A stretch of DNA of 26,889 nt from a virus. Under the pieces are notes generated by a model. It saw only the letters and a program-made list of their open reading frames with translations. It did not search any database and had not been told where the DNA came from. The stretch lies in IMG/VR virus record IMGVR_UViG_3300023176_000798, positions 1-26,889 of that record; one strand, written 5' to 3'. Positions 13,847 through 20,097 of the stretch are shown piece after piece; the first letter of the stretch is position 1, and every line of letters starts with the position of its first letter. The position numbers and the translations under genes are program-made.

Positions 13847-14356
13847 TTATTGAACCCGCAGGCTTACGGGTATGTAGTCGCCAACACGTGGCTGATATTG
13901 TCTAGTGACAACAAACTGCGAACCTTCCATTTCTACAGTAACTCTATAGTTTGAAATTTCTTGAACAGTATAAGGCTCTTGTCGTTCTATATCTTCGAAC
14001 TCGCATTGTGCACGTTTGCTATCAGCAATATCATTGCCTATTTTATTTCCGATAAGTCCGCCAATAATTTTTGCCGCATCGTTTCCACGGCCGCCGCCGA
14101 TCTTATCACCGATAGCAACTCCGGCAGCAGTACCAATAAGTCCTTCGGTGCTTCCGAAACCTCCGTCAACTACTCGCTCCAGTAAACCATTAGAACGATT
14201 TTCTCGATAGCAAACTTTGCGTGTTTCAACAACGGTTTGATACCTTGTGACATTTTTATAAACAGGGTCAACATTAACAACTTTTAAACTTACACCCTGA
14301 GCATGCACCAATGATGTTATAGAAAGTGCCGTTACAAATAAAATAAAATTTTTCAT
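13847..14356 (-). CDS. Exported glycine-zipper protein
   Basis: I chose the ATG at 14356, which follows AAGGAG by 8 bases. The 169-residue product has a Sec signal peptide (MKNFILFVTALSITSLVHAQ, cut after HA). A glycine-zipper region of the 17-kDa surface antigen type follows (GLIGTAAGVAIGDKIGGG, then KIIGGLIGNKIGNDIA), with beta-rich flanks and two cysteines (KVCYRE, RAQCEF). Such proteins sit in the periplasm or outer membrane of proteobacteria. In a phage this could be a host-derived envelope protein or one that blocks superinfection; no direct evidence chooses between them. Its location among nucleotide-metabolism genes is unusual. A candidate sigma70 promoter lies within mazG upstream. 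Confidence 0.8.
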   Translation of the reverse strand: MKNFILFVTALSITSLVHAQGVSLKVVNVDPVYKNVTRYQTVVETRKVCYRENRSNGLLERVVDGGFGSTEGLIGTAAGVAIGDKIGGGRGNDAAKIIGGLIGNKIGNDIADSKRAQCEFEDIERQEPYTVQEISNYRVTVEMEGSQFVVTRQYQPRVGDYIPVSLRVQ

Positions 14357-14377
14357 AATATACTCCTTGTAGTACAA

Positions 14378-14698
14378 TTATATGTCATCTGCTTCTTTAA
14401 CAAAAACACCGTCAACCATTTTTCCTTTACGGTCTTTAATATCATTATATGCTACTTTTAGGCATTCTGTCAATGAAATTTGGTTTCTTTCTGCAATATT
14501 GATTAAAACAACCATCATATCTCCGATATCGTCTTTGATATCTTTTCCTTTGCAGATATTATCGCTTAATTCTCCTGCTTCTTGAATAAGTTTAGCAAAT
14601 TGAGTTTTGTCATCAGCACCGTCTATAAGGTTACGATCATAATGCCATTGTTTGACCGCATGACTAAGTTCGATTAATTCTTGTGTTTCTGTTTTCAT
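14378..14698 (-). CDS. mazG: MazG-like nucleoside triphosphate pyrophosphohydrolase
   Basis: The likely start is the ATG at 14698, which shares one base with the parvulin stop (TAATG) and follows AAGGACAGG; the product is 106 residues. The MazG helix motif is clear: KLIQEAGELSDNI followed by DIKDDIGDMMVVLIN, giving the ExxE...ExxD-type acidic cluster that binds magnesium. MazG enzymes hydrolyse NTPs or dNTPs to monophosphates. In marine phages they were once proposed to lower ppGpp, but measured activity on ppGpp has been weak, and dNTP housekeeping is now favoured. A second, shorter MazG-like gene lies at 16298-16555. Confidence 0.88.
   Translation of the reverse strand: MKTETQELIELSHAVKQWHYDRNLIDGADDKTQFAKLIQEAGELSDNICKGKDIKDDIGDMMVVLINIAERNQISLTECLKVAYNDIKDRKGKMVDGVFVKEADDI
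14444..14473 (-). promoter_or_regulatory. Candidate sigma70 promoter inside mazG
   Basis: Minus-strand TTGACA (14473-14468), an 18-base spacer and TATAAT (14449-14444) lie within mazG, about 90 bases before the glycine-zipper gene. Both hexamers are perfect, but the site is inside coding sequence and the leader would be long. Confidence 0.4.
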
Positions 14699-15027
14699 TA
14701 TCCTGTCCTTGTAATGATGTGTACACCATATGGTGATTCTATTGGCTCGTCTAATAGTTCTCCTATTGGACATGCTAAAGTTGAGTAATAAAGTTCTGGT
14801 GTTACTCCGTCATTTAAATCAAACCACCCCAAGTCTCCGTCGGCTATATAACTATGAGGACATGCACTGTGTTCTTTTACAGCAGTTCCCCAACTATAGC
14901 CACCCGACTTCAATGATTGTATAATCTGTTTTGCCTCCCACACTGCAAAGACTAAATCTCGAGAATGTGTAGATTCAAATGCACCATCCCAACTTAACAA
15001 TATATGGCTGCATCTAACTTTCTGCAT
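14698..15027 (-). CDS. Parvulin-type peptidyl-prolyl cis-trans isomerase
   Basis: This 109-residue protein is a single parvulin (PpiC/rotamase) domain. Hallmarks are the N-terminal RCSHILLS strand, the helix EAKQIIQSLKSGGYSWGTAVKEHSAC, the central GDLGWF, and the closing GELLDEPIESPYGVHIITRTG, in which the YGxHII strand completes the active site. Parvulins speed folding by isomerising bonds before proline. There is no signal peptide, so it works in the cytoplasm or in the virion. It lies between ferredoxin and mazG with almost no gaps. Stand-alone parvulins are not standard T4 genes, and this one adds to the window's protein-folding set. Confidence 0.9.
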   Translation of the reverse strand: MQKVRCSHILLSWDGAFESTHSRDLVFAVWEAKQIIQSLKSGGYSWGTAVKEHSACPHSYIADGDLGWFDLNDGVTPELYYSTLACPIGELLDEPIESPYGVHIITRTG

Positions 15028-15033
15028 GTTTTT

Positions 15034-15387
15034 TTAATCTCCCTTTCCGGGATTAGGCGAAAAATGATTTTCATACTTATTTTCTACATAAGCCCATTCT
15101 TCAGAATCGTTAGGAACTTCCTCTGGTTCGAAATCAGTCTTGTTCGGCCATTTTGTACTGTAGATCAAATTAACATCATACCATTTCTCTCTTTCTTCCG
15201 GAGAAAGCCTTGATTCTGGAACAATTGCTTCAACTGGGCACTCTGGCTCACATACTCCGCAATCGATACAAACGTCTGGATCAATAACGAGCATGTTTTC
15301 TCCTTCGAAAAAACAGTCTACTGGACAGACTTTAACACAATCCATGTGTTTGCATTTTATGCAATTATCTGTTACTAGATATGTCAC
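15034..15387 (-). CDS. fdxA: 7Fe ferredoxin (FdxA type)
   Basis: The 117-residue protein matches the two-cluster ferredoxin of the Azotobacter FdI/FdxA type. Cys9, Cys17 and Cys50 fit the ligands of the [3Fe-4S] cluster, and Cys21, Cys40, Cys43 and Cys46 those of the [4Fe-4S] cluster; Cys12 and Cys25 match the free cysteines. The spacing is that of FdI shifted by one. A long acidic C-terminal extension (about 60-117) follows, as in bacterial FdxA. It starts with GTG, overlapping the clamp-loader stop by one base (TAGTG). It is a low-potential electron carrier; the partner is unknown, but the phage radical SAM enzyme is a candidate. The gene is probably host-derived. Confidence 0.93.
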   Translation of the reverse strand: MTYLVTDNCIKCKHMDCVKVCPVDCFFEGENMLVIDPDVCIDCGVCEPECPVEAIVPESRLSPEEREKWYDVNLIYSTKWPNKTDFEPEEVPNDSEEWAYVENKYENHFSPNPGKGD

Positions 15388-16301
15388 TATAGTCTTGCCA
15401 ATCTAATTAGTGTTGCCGCTAGGTTAATTTCTGGATCTGCAACTAGTGTATGATCTACTAACCCTTGTTTAATAATTAGCACTGCTTGATCCTGTTGTTC
15501 TTCATTTCCGAACAATTCGATGTTGTCGTACAGCCAGCGATATACTTCTTCCATTTCTTCTGGACGAATTGCACCACATAATAGTTTACGTGCTTCTTGA
15601 ATCTTGCCTGCTTTAAACAGTTCAACCATATCCAGTTTCCAGTCACTTTCGCCTGTGTCACCTTCGTTAGGTTTTAATAAACTGCTGTCTTGCACATTCA
15701 TCTGCACCATATTGATACATTTACGCAGATCCGGATAAGTTGCTTTTACGTATGTGTCAAGTGTATCTAGATCAGGAGTAACACCTTCAGTGATAAGAAT
15801 TTCAGCAACACGAGCAGTAAACTCTGTTTGATCGATCTTAGCAATATGGAAGCCTTGACAGCGACTGTGAATAGCAGGAATAATCCTGTTAGGATAGTTA
15901 CAAGTAAGTATGAAACGTGCTGTACTGTGATATTCTTCCATAACGCCACGCAGTGCCGCCTGAGCGTTTGGCGATAAGTAGTCAGCCTCGTCTAGCAGTA
16001 CAACCTTAAAGTCTCCGAATGGGATCATCTGCACAAAGTTTATAATTTTATCACGGACGTCATCCACTGAGTTTGTTCGCGATGCGTTAATTTCTAGTAT
16101 GTCTAGATCATTTACATCAAGTTCGTTAAACAATAATTTTGCAAGTGTTGTTTTGCCGATACCTGCGTTACCACTAAACAACAAATGCGGAATAGTTTTT
16201 TCTTGAATCCACGTATTTACTTGGTTGCGTTGTGCTTCATCTCTAAACACATATCCGTCTACAGTCTTAGGACGATATTTTTCTACCCAAAGTTCTTTCA
16301 C
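15387..16301 (-). CDS. 44: Sliding-clamp loader ATPase, T4 gp44-like
   Basis: The 304-residue protein loads the ring-shaped sliding clamp on DNA for the replicative polymerase. It opens with [11 protein letters not shown], typical of gp44/RFC small subunits. Walker A is GNAGIGKT (44-51), the DEAD-type Walker B is LLDEAD (102-107), and the SRC arginine-finger motif is at 146-148. Sensor 1 is in LTCNYPNRI and the C-terminal collar is helical. The start is GTG at 16301, overlapping the previous TGA as GTGA. In T4, gp62 follows gp44; here ferredoxin follows instead, so the gp62 partner must be elsewhere or absent. Confidence 0.94.
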   Translation of the reverse strand: MKELWVEKYRPKTVDGYVFRDEAQRNQVNTWIQEKTIPHLLFSGNAGIGKTTLAKLLFNELDVNDLDILEINASRTNSVDDVRDKIINFVQMIPFGDFKVVLLDEADYLSPNAQAALRGVMEEYHSTARFILTCNYPNRIIPAIHSRCQGFHIAKIDQTEFTARVAEILITEGVTPDLDTLDTYVKATYPDLRKCINMVQMNVQDSSLLKPNEGDTGESDWKLDMVELFKAGKIQEARKLLCGAIRPEEMEEVYRWLYDNIELFGNEEQQDQAVLIIKQGLVDHTLVADPEINLAATLIRLARL

Positions 16302-16555
16302 AGAATTTTACTCCACTTTTTTAATTTCTCACGTTTATATTGTACACGATCTTCAATATTTTGCCAAGATATAATTTTCTTTTCGTCTAGCAATCTTAGC
16401 ATACATAAAACATCCCCGGCCTCTTCTTCGAGAGATTGTAACCACTTTTTAGTTTTTATTTGGTCGCCGCCGTGTCGTATGACTTTACTACAAGCCTGTG
16501 TAAGTTCTCCACATTCTTCCATAGTAATTACTAGGAGTTCATCTTGTTTCTTCAT
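16298..16555 (-). CDS. Small MazG-like pyrophosphohydrolase, 85 aa
   Basis: This short protein keeps the acidic motif of the all-alpha NTP pyrophosphohydrolase group: MEECGELTQACSKVIRHGG, then SLEEEAGDVLCMLRLL, giving the ExxE and ExxD pairs. At 85 residues it is near the minimum for a MazG fold and would need to dimerise or tetramerise to act. It has a basic C-terminus ([11 protein letters not shown]). It overlaps psiE by 17 bases and the clamp loader by 4. It differs in sequence from the larger MazG at 14378-14698, so the two probably act on different nucleotides. Confidence 0.8.
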   Translation of the reverse strand: MKKQDELLVITMEECGELTQACSKVIRHGGDQIKTKKWLQSLEEEAGDVLCMLRLLDEKKIISWQNIEDRVQYKREKLKKWSKIL

Positions 16556-16961
16556 TCTTAGCCTTGCGAAATACGTCTTTTTCTAAACTTAGTTTATCTT
16601 TTGCACTCATAATCCAAGCACTAACGGCAAGTATTAATATACCAGCAGTTTCATATAATATGTACTCGGGTTGTGTGCCTTTTGTAGTAAGTACAATCAT
16701 TCTAGTTAATGCAGTAATAGCAATAATGATAGGAAGTGTAACTGGTATGCGGTGATCGTTATAAAACGCACCAACCATGCCAAGTATTTCAGCATAAATG
16801 AACAGCAGGAATAAATCTGCCAGCGCCATCTTGCCTTGTGTGCTGAACATATCCACAATGTCAAACCCTGCGGCCCACACTGTGCCTGCTACAATAAACA
16901 GTAGCAATCCCTTTTCTAAATGCATGATTGTTCTATGCACAGTTTTTTTAAAAGTATTCAC
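16539..16961 (-). CDS. psiE: PsiE-like membrane protein
   Basis: The 140-residue product resembles the phosphate-starvation-inducible PsiE family of inner-membrane proteins. Four hydrophobic segments are visible: about 18-36 (LLLFIVAGTVWAAGFDIV), 46-65 (LADLFLLFIYAEILGMVGAF), 73-90 (VTLPIIIAITALTRMIVL) and 100-118 (YETAGILILAVSAWIMS). The short HRIPVTLP linker before the third is typical of the family. PsiE's role is unknown. The GTG at 16961 has GGAG five bases upstream, in the end of the preceding gene. With PhoH this is the second gene here whose family name refers to phosphate starvation. Confidence 0.82.
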   Translation of the reverse strand: MNTFKKTVHRTIMHLEKGLLLFIVAGTVWAAGFDIVDMFSTQGKMALADLFLLFIYAEILGMVGAFYNDHRIPVTLPIIIAITALTRMIVLTTKGTQPEYILYETAGILILAVSAWIMSAKDKLSLEKDVFRKAKNEETR

Positions 16962-16962
16962 T

Positions 16963-17124
16963 TTAACTCCAATGTCTTATAGTATTTGCCATAATAAAGA
17001 AACAGGTAATAAAATTAACACCAACAATCATAGTTCTAACCAATGCTACTATGTCGGCTTCCCTGTCATCCTCTGTCGCTTTTTCACCTAACGCCTTTGC
17101 CCAAATTCTCCAAGCAGTTTTCAC
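16963..17124 (-). CDS. Small membrane protein, 53 aa
   Basis: A short gene starting with GTG at 17124, overlapping the exonuclease TGA as GTGA. Residues 1-29 are charged and helical (VKTAWRIWAKALGEKATEDD), and residues about 30-48 form one membrane segment (RTMIVGVNFITCFFIMANT), ending IRHWS. The pattern, with KALGEKA followed by EADIVALVRT, looks familiar from small conserved proteins of marine T4-like phages, but I know no function. The tight overlap with both neighbours and the clear membrane segment make it a real gene. It ends two bases before the psiE GTG and supplies the psiE ribosome-binding site. Confidence 0.75.
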   Translation of the reverse strand: MKTAWRIWAKALGEKATEDDREADIVALVRTMIVGVNFITCFFIMANTIRHWS

Positions 17125-17666
17125 CTTTCTGTAACTCCAAAATGTTTATATGATTGTTGTACACACTTTGCTTGATAATAACAATCTGCTAGTGCGTTGT
17201 GAAGACTTTCCTGTATTGCTTTGCGTGGATCGCTCGGCATCATAGCAAACAGAGTACGACTATCTCTAATTTGCCAGTAGTTCCAAGGTGCAGGTTTTTC
17301 TGCTTCTTTGTATAAGTGTTGTAGGATAACAAAGTCAAAGGTAGGGCCTTGGCACCAAATATAATCTAAGCCCACGCACCACTTGTTGAGTTGACGCAAC
17401 ATTTCTTGTACACTTACACGTTCGTGTTCGTCACCAAATGCTTCGTCTTGAATTTCTTGTGGTTGCTTGCTCCACCATGCAAGGGTATTGTCGTCAATAC
17501 TACGATTATAATCTGTAGTTTGTTCTTCTACATCGCCACGTAGATATAATGGACTATGCGGTTCTGTATCTGAAAATGGATCAAACTTGATAGCACCTAG
17601 GGTCATTACAACACTGTCAGGCTCGACACCTAATGTTTCAAGATCAACCATGCCATGAGTAGCCAT
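17121..17666 (-). CDS. DEDDh 3'-5' exonuclease (DexA/Rv2179c-like)
   Basis: The 181-residue protein has the full DEDDh set of the RNase H-like exonucleases: Asp8 and Glu10 (MVDLETLG), Asp111 (GPTFDFVIL), and His156 with Asp161 (SLHNALADCYYQ). DNTLAWWSKQ in the middle is characteristic of the Rv2179c-like/DexA group. T4 DexA degrades single-stranded DNA, whereas Rv2179c-type enzymes trim RNA, so the substrate is open. It starts inside the stop of the 56-residue membrane protein (TAATG) and is served by the consensus promoter at 17862-17890, as expected for an early gene. Confidence 0.88.
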   Translation of the reverse strand: MATHGMVDLETLGVEPDSVVMTLGAIKFDPFSDTEPHSPLYLRGDVEEQTTDYNRSIDDNTLAWWSKQPQEIQDEAFGDEHERVSVQEMLRQLNKWCVGLDYIWCQGPTFDFVILQHLYKEAEKPAPWNYWQIRDSRTLFAMMPSDPRKAIQESLHNALADCYYQAKCVQQSYKHFGVTER

Positions 17667-17836
17667 TATTTTGCCCTACGATTCTCTTGTCCAATACCAG
17701 TTAAAATTAAGAATATGTATAGAATAGGCCAGCCCCAGCCTGTGATTTGTCCTGTTAAGTGAAGTATCATTAAAGCAACACCGGTAGCCCCGGTTGTGCC
17801 TATACCAGTGGGTTTACTCAATTCAGGGAACTTCAT
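17666..17836 (-). CDS. Small membrane protein, 56 aa
   Basis: The frame from the ATG at 17836 begins MKFPELSKPTGIGTTGATGV and has two short hydrophobic stretches, about 18-28 (TGVALMILHLT) and 34-49 (WGWPILYIFLILTGIG), ending QENRRAK. AAGGAG lies six bases before the ATG, and a perfect sigma70 promoter begins 54 bases upstream, so expression as the first gene of an early transcript is well supported. I do not recognise the family. A two-helix early membrane protein could modify the host envelope, but nothing in the sequence shows this. Confidence 0.78.
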   Translation of the reverse strand: MKFPELSKPTGIGTTGATGVALMILHLTGQITGWGWPILYIFLILTGIGQENRRAK

Positions 17837-17861
17837 ATAGACTCCTTTTGTATAAAATTTT

Positions 17862-17890
17862 ATTATACACGAAGTCTATATGAGTGTCAA
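17862..17890 (-). promoter_or_regulatory. Consensus sigma70 (early) promoter
   Basis: Minus-strand TTGACA (17890-17885), exactly 17 bases, then TATAAT (17867-17862). It lies just after the GroES stop and about 20 bases of leader precede the ATG at 17836. It shares TCATAT in the spacer and TGTATAAT at the -10 with the promoter before groES, so the two look related. Confidence 0.85.
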
Positions 17891-17891
17891 G

Positions 17892-18236
17892 TTATTCTTG
17901 TCCAATATTTACGCTATTTGGTTTTTCGTTTGAATATGCAAGAATTGCATCATTATCGATCATTCTGATTTCGTGTTCAGAGCCATCTACGTCAACTGAA
18001 AATCCTCTGGTCCAGCGACCGTGTTCAATCAACACCCAGTCTCCTACACTAAACGGATCCTCGTTCTCTGGGCCTTTTGCATATACCTTAGCCCATCGAG
18101 GATATATACCTCGGGTTTTACCGTTATCGTTTGTTAAAACAATACCGCTTTTAGTTGTTTGTTCGCCAAAATACATATCGCTTACTAACACACGATCATT
18201 GATCGGACGAACACTACTTTTAATTGAGTTTGACAT
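17892..18236 (-). CDS. GroES-like co-chaperonin (gp31 role)
   Basis: The 114-residue protein has the GroES pattern: VRPINDRVLVSDMY at the start of the barrel, a mobile-loop region with KSGIVLTNDNGKTRG (about 29-43), AKVYAKGPENEDPFSVGDWVLIEHG, and the closing IRMIDNDAILAYS. T4 gp31 replaces host GroES so that GroEL can fold the large capsid protein, and this gene probably does likewise. The C-terminus extends beyond typical GroES by about 10 residues. AAGGAA precedes the ATG, and a consensus sigma70 promoter starts 72 bases upstream, consistent with early synthesis before capsid protein appears. Confidence 0.88.
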   Translation of the reverse strand: MSNSIKSSVRPINDRVLVSDMYFGEQTTKSGIVLTNDNGKTRGIYPRWAKVYAKGPENEDPFSVGDWVLIEHGRWTRGFSVDVDGSEHEIRMIDNDAILAYSNEKPNSVNIGQE

Positions 18237-18279
18237 TAATTTTTCCTTACAGTAGATACTTTGTATTTAAAATAATCAT

Positions 18280-18308
18280 ATTATACAGGAATCTAATATG
18301 AATGTCAA
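18280..18308 (-). promoter_or_regulatory. Consensus sigma70 (early) promoter of groES
   Basis: Minus-strand TTGACA (18308-18303), exactly 17 bases, then TATAAT (18285-18280), about 44 bases before the groES ATG. Both hexamers are perfect. The region downstream is AT-rich with AAGGAA before the ATG. Confidence 0.85.
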
Positions 18309-18317
18309 TCTTAATTT

Positions 18318-18662
18318 TTATTCGTCTTTAAGAACAAAATTCCCATCTGCATCTTCAACCCACTCTTCGTCTATTTGTTCAAACTGAGCAAGTTCTTCAG
18401 CAGTCGGTTCTGTTGTAGGTTGAGTAGCAGGAGTTGTTGCATCCTGGTCAATTACTGCTGACGTGTTGCCGTAGTAATCTTTTACAACATCTTCTCTTTT
18501 GCGTATTATTTTGCCACCTGGTCCTAACTCATCGCCGCGAGCATTTACACGAACGTTGCCAACTGCTGGAGTTAGTTCGTGCTTTTTGCGCAACATATCC
18601 ATGTCTATTTGTTTACCTTGATAAGAGCGGTATACTTTCCGTCCACCTTTTCTCATTGCCAT
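18318..18662 (-). CDS. Late-type phage protein with acidic tail, 114 aa
   Basis: Residues 1-63 are basic and resemble a conserved marine-phage protein: MAMRKGGRKVYRSYQGKQID, then LTPAVGNVRVNARGDELGPG and KIIRKREDVVKDYY. Residues 64-114 are Thr/Pro/Gln-rich then strongly acidic (TPATQPTTEPTAEELAQFEQ, ending DADGNFVLKDE). The function is not known to me. The basic head and acidic tail recall scaffold or internal virion proteins, and a late-type GATAAATA box 27 bases before the ATG, with AGGAG as ribosome-binding site, supports a late virion role. Confidence 0.75.
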   Translation of the reverse strand: MAMRKGGRKVYRSYQGKQIDMDMLRKKHELTPAVGNVRVNARGDELGPGGKIIRKREDVVKDYYGNTSAVIDQDATTPATQPTTEPTAEELAQFEQIDEEWVEDADGNFVLKDE

Positions 18663-18689
18663 TTTAGTATCTCCTAAAAATTATATACG

Positions 18690-18697
18690 TATTTATC
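18690..18697 (-). promoter_or_regulatory. Late-type promoter box (GATAAATA)
   Basis: Minus-strand GATAAATACGTATAT lies 27 bases before the ATG at 18662. The TAA stop of the preceding gene (18695-18693) is part of the box. It shares GATAAATAnGTATAT with the box at 11294-11301. Confidence 0.55.
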
Positions 18698-19253
18698 TCA
18701 AGAATTCACGCCAATCGAGGCCATATTGGATTGAATTTATTCTATGCACACCGATCAAATACAGCACATAACTGGCTACACTTGATCCACGTCCTACACC
18801 CCATACAATGTTATTTTCACGCATAAAGTCTACAAGATAAATCATATAACGCAACAGAGGAAACATGTCTTTATTGTGATATGCTTCTAATTCGTCGTTA
18901 ACACGTTTTACTTCTTTAAAGTTTGCTTCAGTTACTTTTTCTGGATCAACCTGTAAAGTTTCTGCTAGTTTTAGTATTAGGTATTGTGTAATGTCTAATT
19001 TCTTATACTCTTCGGGCATAAACCATTCACTTTGACATACACCGTCAAAGGTCTTTTGATCTACGTCTAGTGGAATATATTTTTGTAGTGGGTCTACGCC
19101 TTGCTCTGCTAATGCCTCATTAAACTTATCTACGTCATCAGATTCGTCGCATAGTACAACATGTACTTTATCAGCATGACCTGAATAGATCATATCGATA
19201 AGATCGCGATTAGAGAATCGTGGAATACCTAGTTCATCTGTTTTCATAAGCAT
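18693..19253 (-). CDS. DnaE-like (PolIII alpha) GRGS-region protein, 186 aa
   Basis: The last 45 residues, with NNIVWGVGRGSSVASYVLYL followed by IGVHRINSIQYGLDWREFL, match the start of the palm of bacterial DNA polymerase III alpha, where GRGS(A)GS...YLLGIT..DPL.Y.L.F.RFL leads into the catalytic PDxDxDF. Here the protein stops at exactly that point, so both metal-binding aspartates are missing and it cannot be a polymerase by itself. The first 140 residues (TDELGIPRFSNRDLIDMIYS...) loosely resemble DnaE sequence before the palm. Similar short proteins are annotated as PolIII alpha in marine T4-like phages. ATGs at 19253 and 19247 are both possible; no strong ribosome-binding site is visible. 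Confidence 0.82.
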   Translation of the reverse strand: MLMKTDELGIPRFSNRDLIDMIYSGHADKVHVVLCDESDDVDKFNEALAEQGVDPLQKYIPLDVDQKTFDGVCQSEWFMPEEYKKLDITQYLILKLAETLQVDPEKVTEANFKEVKRVNDELEAYHNKDMFPLLRYMIYLVDFMRENNIVWGVGRGSSVASYVLYLIGVHRINSIQYGLDWREFLR

Positions 19254-19259
19254 TGCGTT

Positions 19260-19288
19260 ATTTTAACTTATATTGATAAGATTGTCAA
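19260..19288 (-). promoter_or_regulatory. Candidate sigma70 promoter before the DnaE-like gene
   Basis: Minus-strand TTGACA (19288-19283), 17 bases, then TAAAAT (19265-19260; one mismatch from TATAAT). Transcription would begin at about 19253, on the first ATG, giving a leaderless or nearly leaderless mRNA. It lies in the end of the preceding gene, so it may be chance. Confidence 0.35.
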
Positions 19289-19493
19289 GATCGTCGTCAG
19301 TGTTTTGGTTAATTTTAGAATAGGCTATTGCTTGACGAGTCCTTGCTTCTTCCTTAAAGATTTCAAGAACATTTGCGATCTGCATTTGTAGATCTGTATT
19401 TCTTGTTGCAAAATATTTACGTTGCAATTCTACAACCTTTGCCTCTACTTCTGAGTCTGATAGGTCTGGAAGGGTGTCGATTAACGGGTGCAT
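19263..19493 (-). CDS. Small conserved-type phage protein, 76 aa
   Basis: The protein is entirely helical: MHPLIDTLPDLSDSEVEAKV, then ELQRKYFATRNTDLQMQIAN and VLEIFKEEARTRQ, with an Asn/Asp-rich end. It resembles small conserved proteins of T4-like cyanophages that lie next to fibre and DnaE-like genes, but I know no function. It starts inside the stop of the fibre-like gene (TAATG), so it is translated from the same late transcript. No membrane segment or cysteine is present. Confidence 0.75.
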   Translation of the reverse strand: MHPLIDTLPDLSDSEVEAKVVELQRKYFATRNTDLQMQIANVLEIFKEEARTRQAIAYSKINQNTDDDLDNLINIS

Positions 19494-20065
19494 TACGTAG
19501 TACTAAAAGATCCTAAATACTTTCCAAATACTGTAACACCGGCATTATAAGTCCAAAGTTCTATTATATGGGGATTAACACTGCTGTTTACAACTATCGA
19601 ATCTTTTGTTGCTCCGGGCCAATCGTTATCAGTTTTAATGTCTCCGCCTGACGTAGTTAGCGTTACAGTTCTGTCACTATTATCACCGTATAATTCAATC
19701 GTTATTTTACTTAATTTTTCTGCAGGAAATCCTGTTAATGATAATGTAAGATCAAAATTTTCTATAGTAAAGGTTTGGTAATGGCCGTTTGTAAAGTTCA
19801 CTTCAACACTAGACGATATTGATCCTCCAGGATAAAAAGTAGAACTTACACTTTGAAATTCCGCATTAGTAATCTTATTACTTAAAAAGTTGTTATCAGT
19901 GTTTAGTTTTGCAGTGTTAGTTTGTAGATCAGTAATTTCAGATCCAGCAGTTGCTAGACCGGCTTTGATAATTCCAAAATTATCACGAAATCCTTGCGAA
20001 TCATTATCTTGACCTGCTACAGGATAATCACTATCTATTGTTTCACTTACAATGTTACTTGCCAT
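19493..20065 (-). CDS. Fibre-associated structural protein, 190 aa
   Basis: The N-terminal segment DSDYPVAGQDNDSQGFRDNF, followed by GIIKAGLATAGSEITDLQTN (residues 12-51), is a recurring opening of tail-fibre or adaptor proteins in marine T4-like phages: a short beta motif then a coiled coil (about 30-70). The rest is beta-rich (TFTIENFDLTLSLTGFPAEK, KITIELYGDNSDRTVTLTTSGG, IELWTYNAGVTVFGKYLGSF) and resembles a small C-terminal head domain. A GATAAATA box lies 21 bases before the ATG and GAGGAATT serves as ribosome-binding site. It is probably a virion protein at the distal tail or fibre; the exact position is unknown. Confidence 0.8.
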   Translation of the reverse strand: MASNIVSETIDSDYPVAGQDNDSQGFRDNFGIIKAGLATAGSEITDLQTNTAKLNTDNNFLSNKITNAEFQSVSSTFYPGGSISSSVEVNFTNGHYQTFTIENFDLTLSLTGFPAEKLSKITIELYGDNSDRTVTLTTSGGDIKTDNDWPGATKDSIVVNSSVNPHIIELWTYNAGVTVFGKYLGSFSTT

Positions 20066-20085
20066 TTTAATTCCTCACTTTAGTT

Positions 20086-20093
20086 TATTTATC
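20086..20093 (-). promoter_or_regulatory. Late-type promoter box (GATAAATA)
   Basis: Minus-strand GATAAATAAAC lies 21 bases before the ATG at 20065, in the 32-base gap after the He_PIG-like gene. It is one mismatch from the T4 late consensus. Confidence 0.55.
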
Positions 20094-20097
20094 GCAT

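Noticed and set aside
15387-16301. Host RFC-like or DnaX clamp loader instead of phage gp44
   Set aside because: The length of about 300, the N-terminal WVEKYRP and the lack of DnaX zinc-binding cysteines fit gp44.
16185-16586. 133-codon plus-strand open frame
   Set aside because: Antisense to the clamp loader and MazG-like genes, both of which have intact catalytic motifs.
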